This document shows positions 5,234 through 8,121 of a stretch of 8,121 bases of DNA, piece by piece; within the stretch, counting starts at the first letter, position 1; every line of letters begins with the position of its first letter. A program made the position numbers and the translations under genes. Source of the DNA: an uncultured Atopostipes sp. (GTDB lineage: Bacteria; Bacillota; Bacilli; Lactobacillales; Carnobacteriaceae_A); contig CAMYQS010000051.1 in NCBI GenBank assembly GCA_947296835.1, positions 1 through 8,121 of the forward strand, read 5' to 3'. Under the pieces are notes generated by a model, which had not been told where the DNA came from, did not search any database, and saw only the letters and a program-made list of their open reading frames with translations.

Positions 5234-6898
5234 GTGAAGACAGATATTGAAATTGCACAAAGTATTACTTTGAAGCCAATAGATGAAATTGCAGAGAAAA
5301 TTGATATTCCGGTGGAACAATTAGAGTATTATGGAAAATATAAAGCGAAAATTAATATCGATAAAGCAGACTTCGAAAAAGAACAAGGGAAACTGATTTT
5401 GGTCACATCGATTAATCCGACTCCAGCAGGCGAGGGGAAGACGACGATGTCAGTTGGACTTGGAGATGCCCTTCAAAAAATCGGGCAAAAAACAGCGATT
5501 GCGTTACGTGAACCTTCTCTTGGACCTGTATTTGGAATCAAGGGTGGGGCAGCTGGTGGTGGACACGCGCAAGTTGTACCGATGGAAGATTTAAATCTTC
5601 ATTTTACAGGGGACATGCATGCGATCGGTGCAGCGAATAACCTCGCAGCCGCAATGTTAGATAACCACATCAAGCAAGGAAACAGCCTGAACATTGACCC
5701 TCGTCGTGTAACGTGGAAGCGTGCGGTGGATATGAATGACCGTCAGCTACGAAATATTATAAGTGGACTGGGTGGTCCGGTAAATGGAACGCCGCGAGAA
5801 GATGGCTTTGAAATTACCGTCGCTTCTGAAATTATGGCCGTTTTGTGTTTGGCAGAAGATTTAACAGATCTAAAAACACGTCTGAAACGATGTATTTTAG
5901 CTTACACGTTTGATAATCAACCCGTTACGGTTGGCGATATTCAAGCAGAAGGCGCGATGACAGTCTTATTAAAAGATGCATTGAAACCAAACTTAGTGCA
6001 GACACTTGAAGGAACGCCGACATTTATTCACGGAGGTCCATTCGCGAATATTGCGCACGGTTGTAATAGCGTACTCGCAACGAAAATGGCGCTGGCGCAT
6101 GCTGATTATGTCGTCACAGAAGGTGGCTTTGGTGGGGACTTAGGTGCGGAGAAATTTATGGACATTAAATGTCGCTCAGCAAACTTAGAGCCATATGCCG
6201 TTGTGGTCGTCGCAACGATTCGTGCATTAAAAATGCATGGTGGAGTCGTGAAAACGGACTTGAAGTCTGAGAACTTAGACGCATTAAAACTAGGTTTCAA
6301 TAATTTACAAAAACACGTCGAAAACATGCAGAATGTATTTGGGATGAATACAATAGTGGCAGTAAACAGTTTCGCGACAGACACAGAAGCTGAAAAAGCA
6401 TTGCTGATTGAACTTTGTGAAAATGAAGGGTACCGAGCAGTATTAGCGGATGTTTGGGGAGAAGGTGGCGCAGGTGGTGAAGCATTAGCGCACGCACTTG
6501 TTGAAATGACACACCTGCCTTCAACGTTGGCGCATCCATATGATCTGTCGGATTCAATCGAAGAGAAAATCATAAAGGTTGTGCAAAAAGTATACGGTGG
6601 GGCGGGCCTGGAGTGGTCAACCACAGCTAAAAGAGCGTTGTGTCGTATGGAGCGCCTTGGATTTGGTGGCTTACCGGTTTGTATGGCAAAAACGCAATAT
6701 TCGTTTTCAGATAACCCCAAATTATTAGGGCGCCCGGAAGGTTTTACGGTTGCCATTTCAGACTTAACGGTCTCAGCGGGAGCTGGATTTATCGTGGTCT
6801 TGACTGGAAACGTTATGAAAATGCCGGGTCTACCAAAAACACCATCAGCAGAAACAATTGATATTGATTCTGACGGTAAAATTACCGGCCTATTTTAA
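5234..6898 (+). CDS. fhs: Formate-tetrahydrofolate ligase (10-formyl-THF synthetase)
   Basis: Joins formate to tetrahydrofolate with ATP to give 10-formyl-THF, the entry of formate into cytosolic one-carbon metabolism for purines and initiator formyl-Met. The product of 554 residues has the usual family length. The ATP-binding loop TPAGEGKTT is at 63-71, and the long conserved block from [14 protein letters not shown] through HFTGDMHAI at about 92-131. The family opening DIEIAQ lies only 2 residues after the chosen GTG start. That start has AAGGGG at 5220-5225, 8 nt upstream. An in-frame ATG at 5195 would add 13 residues but has no ribosome site and sits almost at the predicted transcript start. 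It is the first gene of an operon with fchA (21-nt gap) and folD. The gene is intact. The family is also called FTHFS in acetogens, but nothing else here points to acetogenesis. Confidence 0.97.
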   Translation: MKTDIEIAQSITLKPIDEIAEKIDIPVEQLEYYGKYKAKINIDKADFEKEQGKLILVTSINPTPAGEGKTTMSVGLGDALQKIGQKTAIALREPSLGPVFGIKGGAAGGGHAQVVPMEDLNLHFTGDMHAIGAANNLAAAMLDNHIKQGNSLNIDPRRVTWKRAVDMNDRQLRNIISGLGGPVNGTPREDGFEITVASEIMAVLCLAEDLTDLKTRLKRCILAYTFDNQPVTVGDIQAEGAMTVLLKDALKPNLVQTLEGTPTFIHGGPFANIAHGCNSVLATKMALAHADYVVTEGGFGGDLGAEKFMDIKCRSANLEPYAVVVVATIRALKMHGGVVKTDLKSENLDALKLGFNNLQKHVENMQNVFGMNTIVAVNSFATDTEAEKALLIELCENEGYRAVLADVWGEGGAGGEALAHALVEMTHLPSTLAHPYDLSDSIEEKIIKVVQKVYGGAGLEWSTTAKRALCRMERLGFGGLPVCMAKTQYSFSDNPKLLGRPEGFTVAISDLTVSAGAGFIVVLTGNVMKMPGLPKTPSAETIDIDSDGKITGLF

Positions 6899-6919
6899 GA
6901 GAGAACGGAAGGGATTCAT

Positions 6920-7555
6920 ATGAAAGATTTAACAGTGACTGAATGGACAAAAGCCCTTAGATCCAAAGAGGGGAAATACGGCGGAGGTAGCGTGGCTAGT
7001 GTCGTAGGGGCTTTCGCAGCAAACTTAGCCCAATTCGTATTTGAATTTCAACAAGGGAAAAAGAAATATGCAGAGCAAGAAGATGACATTCAAAATGCCA
7101 TCACGCATGCTGAAAAGATTTCAGAAGAGTTACTTGATTTAGCAGAAATTGATGCGGATGCTTTTGAGCCAGTTTTACCATTATTCCGTTTACCAAAAGA
7201 TACGGAAGAAGAGCGTGAAATTCGCCAAACAAAAATAGATAATGGTTTAGCGGATGCCGCAAAACCACCGCTTGCCATTATGAAGAAGATGGATGAAGTA
7301 CTCGACTTATTTGAATTGCTTCTGAAATTAGAAATCAAAGGTAGCATCGTTGATGATATTGCGGTCGGTTTAATTTTCACGGAAGCAACGATTGAAAGTG
7401 AAAAAATCAACTGCGATGTCAACACGAAATCAATCCAGAATGATGAATTACGTATAACATTAGAAGAGGAAGTTGACACGGCGTATGGTATTATTTTAGA
7501 AAGATGTCGCAGTATGAAAGCGACAACGTTCAAAAATATCCAACATAACGGATAG
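6920..7555 (+). CDS. fchA: FchA-like methenyl-THF cyclohydrolase / formimino-THF cyclodeaminase family protein
   Basis: A 211-residue protein of the FTCD C-terminal domain (FchA) family. Members either open 5,10-methenyl-THF to 10-formyl-THF (cyclohydrolase) or release ammonia from formimino-THF (cyclodeaminase). The conserved glycine-rich GGGSVAS is at 21-27, GKKKY at 46-50 and DADAF at 78-82, followed by LPKDTEEER. The typical late segment (family form roughly SDxGV) is changed here to VDDIAVG, so it is a somewhat divergent member. It is mostly helical and cytosolic. GGAAGGG (6907-6913) is 6 nt before the ATG. It lies 21 nt after fhs and 15 nt before folD, with no histidine-degradation genes in view. 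That favours the cyclohydrolase role, especially since the FolD next door appears to have lost the cyclohydrolase residues. The exact activity is inference from context. Confidence 0.85.
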   Translation: MKDLTVTEWTKALRSKEGKYGGGSVASVVGAFAANLAQFVFEFQQGKKKYAEQEDDIQNAITHAEKISEELLDLAEIDADAFEPVLPLFRLPKDTEEEREIRQTKIDNGLADAAKPPLAIMKKMDEVLDLFELLLKLEIKGSIVDDIAVGLIFTEATIESEKINCDVNTKSIQNDELRITLEEEVDTAYGIILERCRSMKATTFKNIQHNG

Positions 7556-7570
7556 GGGAGGATCGATGGA

Positions 7571-8121
7571 ATGGGAAAAAGTTTAGATGGACGAGAGGTC
7601 GCGAAAGCTTTAAATAAACAAACTGCTACTCAAATTGAATCTTTACTTGAAGCAGGTATAGCACCAACATTAGCGATTATGCGAGCGGATGAAAATCCCG
7701 CATCCATTCAATATGAAAAGTCGGCAGCCCGATATATGGATAAGATGGGGATTGCGACGAAACATATTGTGTTTGAAGAAGGCGTAAGTGAAGGCAAATT
7801 TTTAGCGGTGCTTGATCAGTTGAATGATGATTCAGGTGTGCACGGCATTTTAGTCATGCAGCCACTGCCGCGTGCGATTTCACTGGCACGGGTTTCGGAA
7901 CGCATTTCACCGACGAAAGATATCGACGGCATGCATCCGCTGAACCTTGGTCACATCATGGCCGGCAATAAAAAAGCTCACTTGCCCAGCACGGTGAAAG
8001 CTGTCGTTGAGCTGTTACGCTACTACGACATCAGCGTTTCAAAAAAAGCTGTTTGTGTCATCGGCAAAAGTAATACCGTGGGCAAACCGCTATCTGTTCT
8101 GCTTCTTAATGAACGTGCGAC
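7571..8121 (+). CDS. folD: FolD family methylene-THF dehydrogenase, cut by the window edge, atypical active site
   Basis: FolD normally oxidises 5,10-methylene-THF with NADP and then hydrolyses methenyl-THF to 10-formyl-THF. The first 183 codons are present. Conserved parts are NPAS (42-45), Tyr48, PLP (98-100), DIDGMHP (117-123, with Asp119 matching E. coli Asp121) and the nucleotide-binding GKSNTVGKP (165-173). Aligned without gaps to E. coli FolD, catalytic Lys54 is Ala52 and Gln98 is Met96 (GILVMQPLP instead of GILVQLPLP). The usual PCTP is PSTV (139-142). Loss of the Lys/Gln pair predicts loss of the cyclohydrolase step, with dehydrogenase possibly kept; FchA upstream could replace it. 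The start ATG at 7571 has GGAGG (7557-7561) 9 nt upstream. An ATG at 7566 is out of frame. It is the third gene of the fhs operon. Confidence 0.92.
   Translation, partial: MGKSLDGREVAKALNKQTATQIESLLEAGIAPTLAIMRADENPASIQYEKSAARYMDKMGIATKHIVFEEGVSEGKFLAVLDQLNDDSGVHGILVMQPLPRAISLARVSERISPTKDIDGMHPLNLGHIMAGNKKAHLPSTVKAVVELLRYYDISVSKKAVCVIGKSNTVGKPLSVLLLNERA

Noticed and set aside
6106..6756. Long open frame on the minus strand inside fhs
   Set aside because: It lies entirely within a clear, conserved gene, has no ribosome site I could see, and its translation resembles no protein family. It is a by-product of codon use in fhs.

Overview
The window comes from a low-to-moderate GC Gram-positive bacterium, most likely a member of the Bacilli. 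The evidence is the strong AGGAGG-type ribosome sites, the extended -10 promoters, a CcpA-type cre sequence, and proteins whose motifs match Firmicute families. The genus cannot be fixed from sequence alone. The window is ordinary chromosomal metabolism. I see no phage, transposase, CRISPR array, rRNA or tRNA.

Layout, left to right. (1) Positions 1-1474, minus strand: the N-terminal 491 codons of a type I pullulanase, running off the left edge, with an extended -10 promoter and an overlapping cre-like site. (2) 1475-1893: a gene-poor gap with small inverted repeats. (3) 1894-3030, minus: an FAD-dependent amine/D-amino-acid oxidoreductase of the DAO family. (4) 3210-4352, plus: methylglyoxal synthase followed by a histidine phosphatase, closed by a bidirectional terminator at 4370-4400. 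(5) 4411-4632, minus: a small two-helix DUF378 membrane protein with its own near-consensus promoter. (6) 4690-5233: a non-coding stretch of about 540 bp. It holds two tandem 82-bp units in which one 8-mer recurs at exactly 41-bp intervals, a perfect 15-bp hairpin, and two further perfect palindromes. (7) 5234-8121, plus: a tight one-carbon operon of fhs (formate-THF ligase), an fchA-like cyclohydrolase/cyclodeaminase and folD (cut by the right edge).

How the genes fit together. Fhs makes 10-formyl-THF from formate. FchA and FolD would interconvert 10-formyl-, methenyl- and methylene-THF for purine, formyl-Met and thymidylate supply. The FolD here aligns without gaps to the E. coli enzyme but has Ala where the catalytic Lys54 should be and Met where Gln98 should be. 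It may therefore be a dehydrogenase only, with the neighbouring FchA doing the cyclohydrolase step. This split and the 41/82-bp structured repeat array are the two most interesting observations. MgsA (methylglyoxal from dihydroxyacetone phosphate) and pullulanase (alpha-glucan debranching) belong to sugar metabolism but are transcribed separately.
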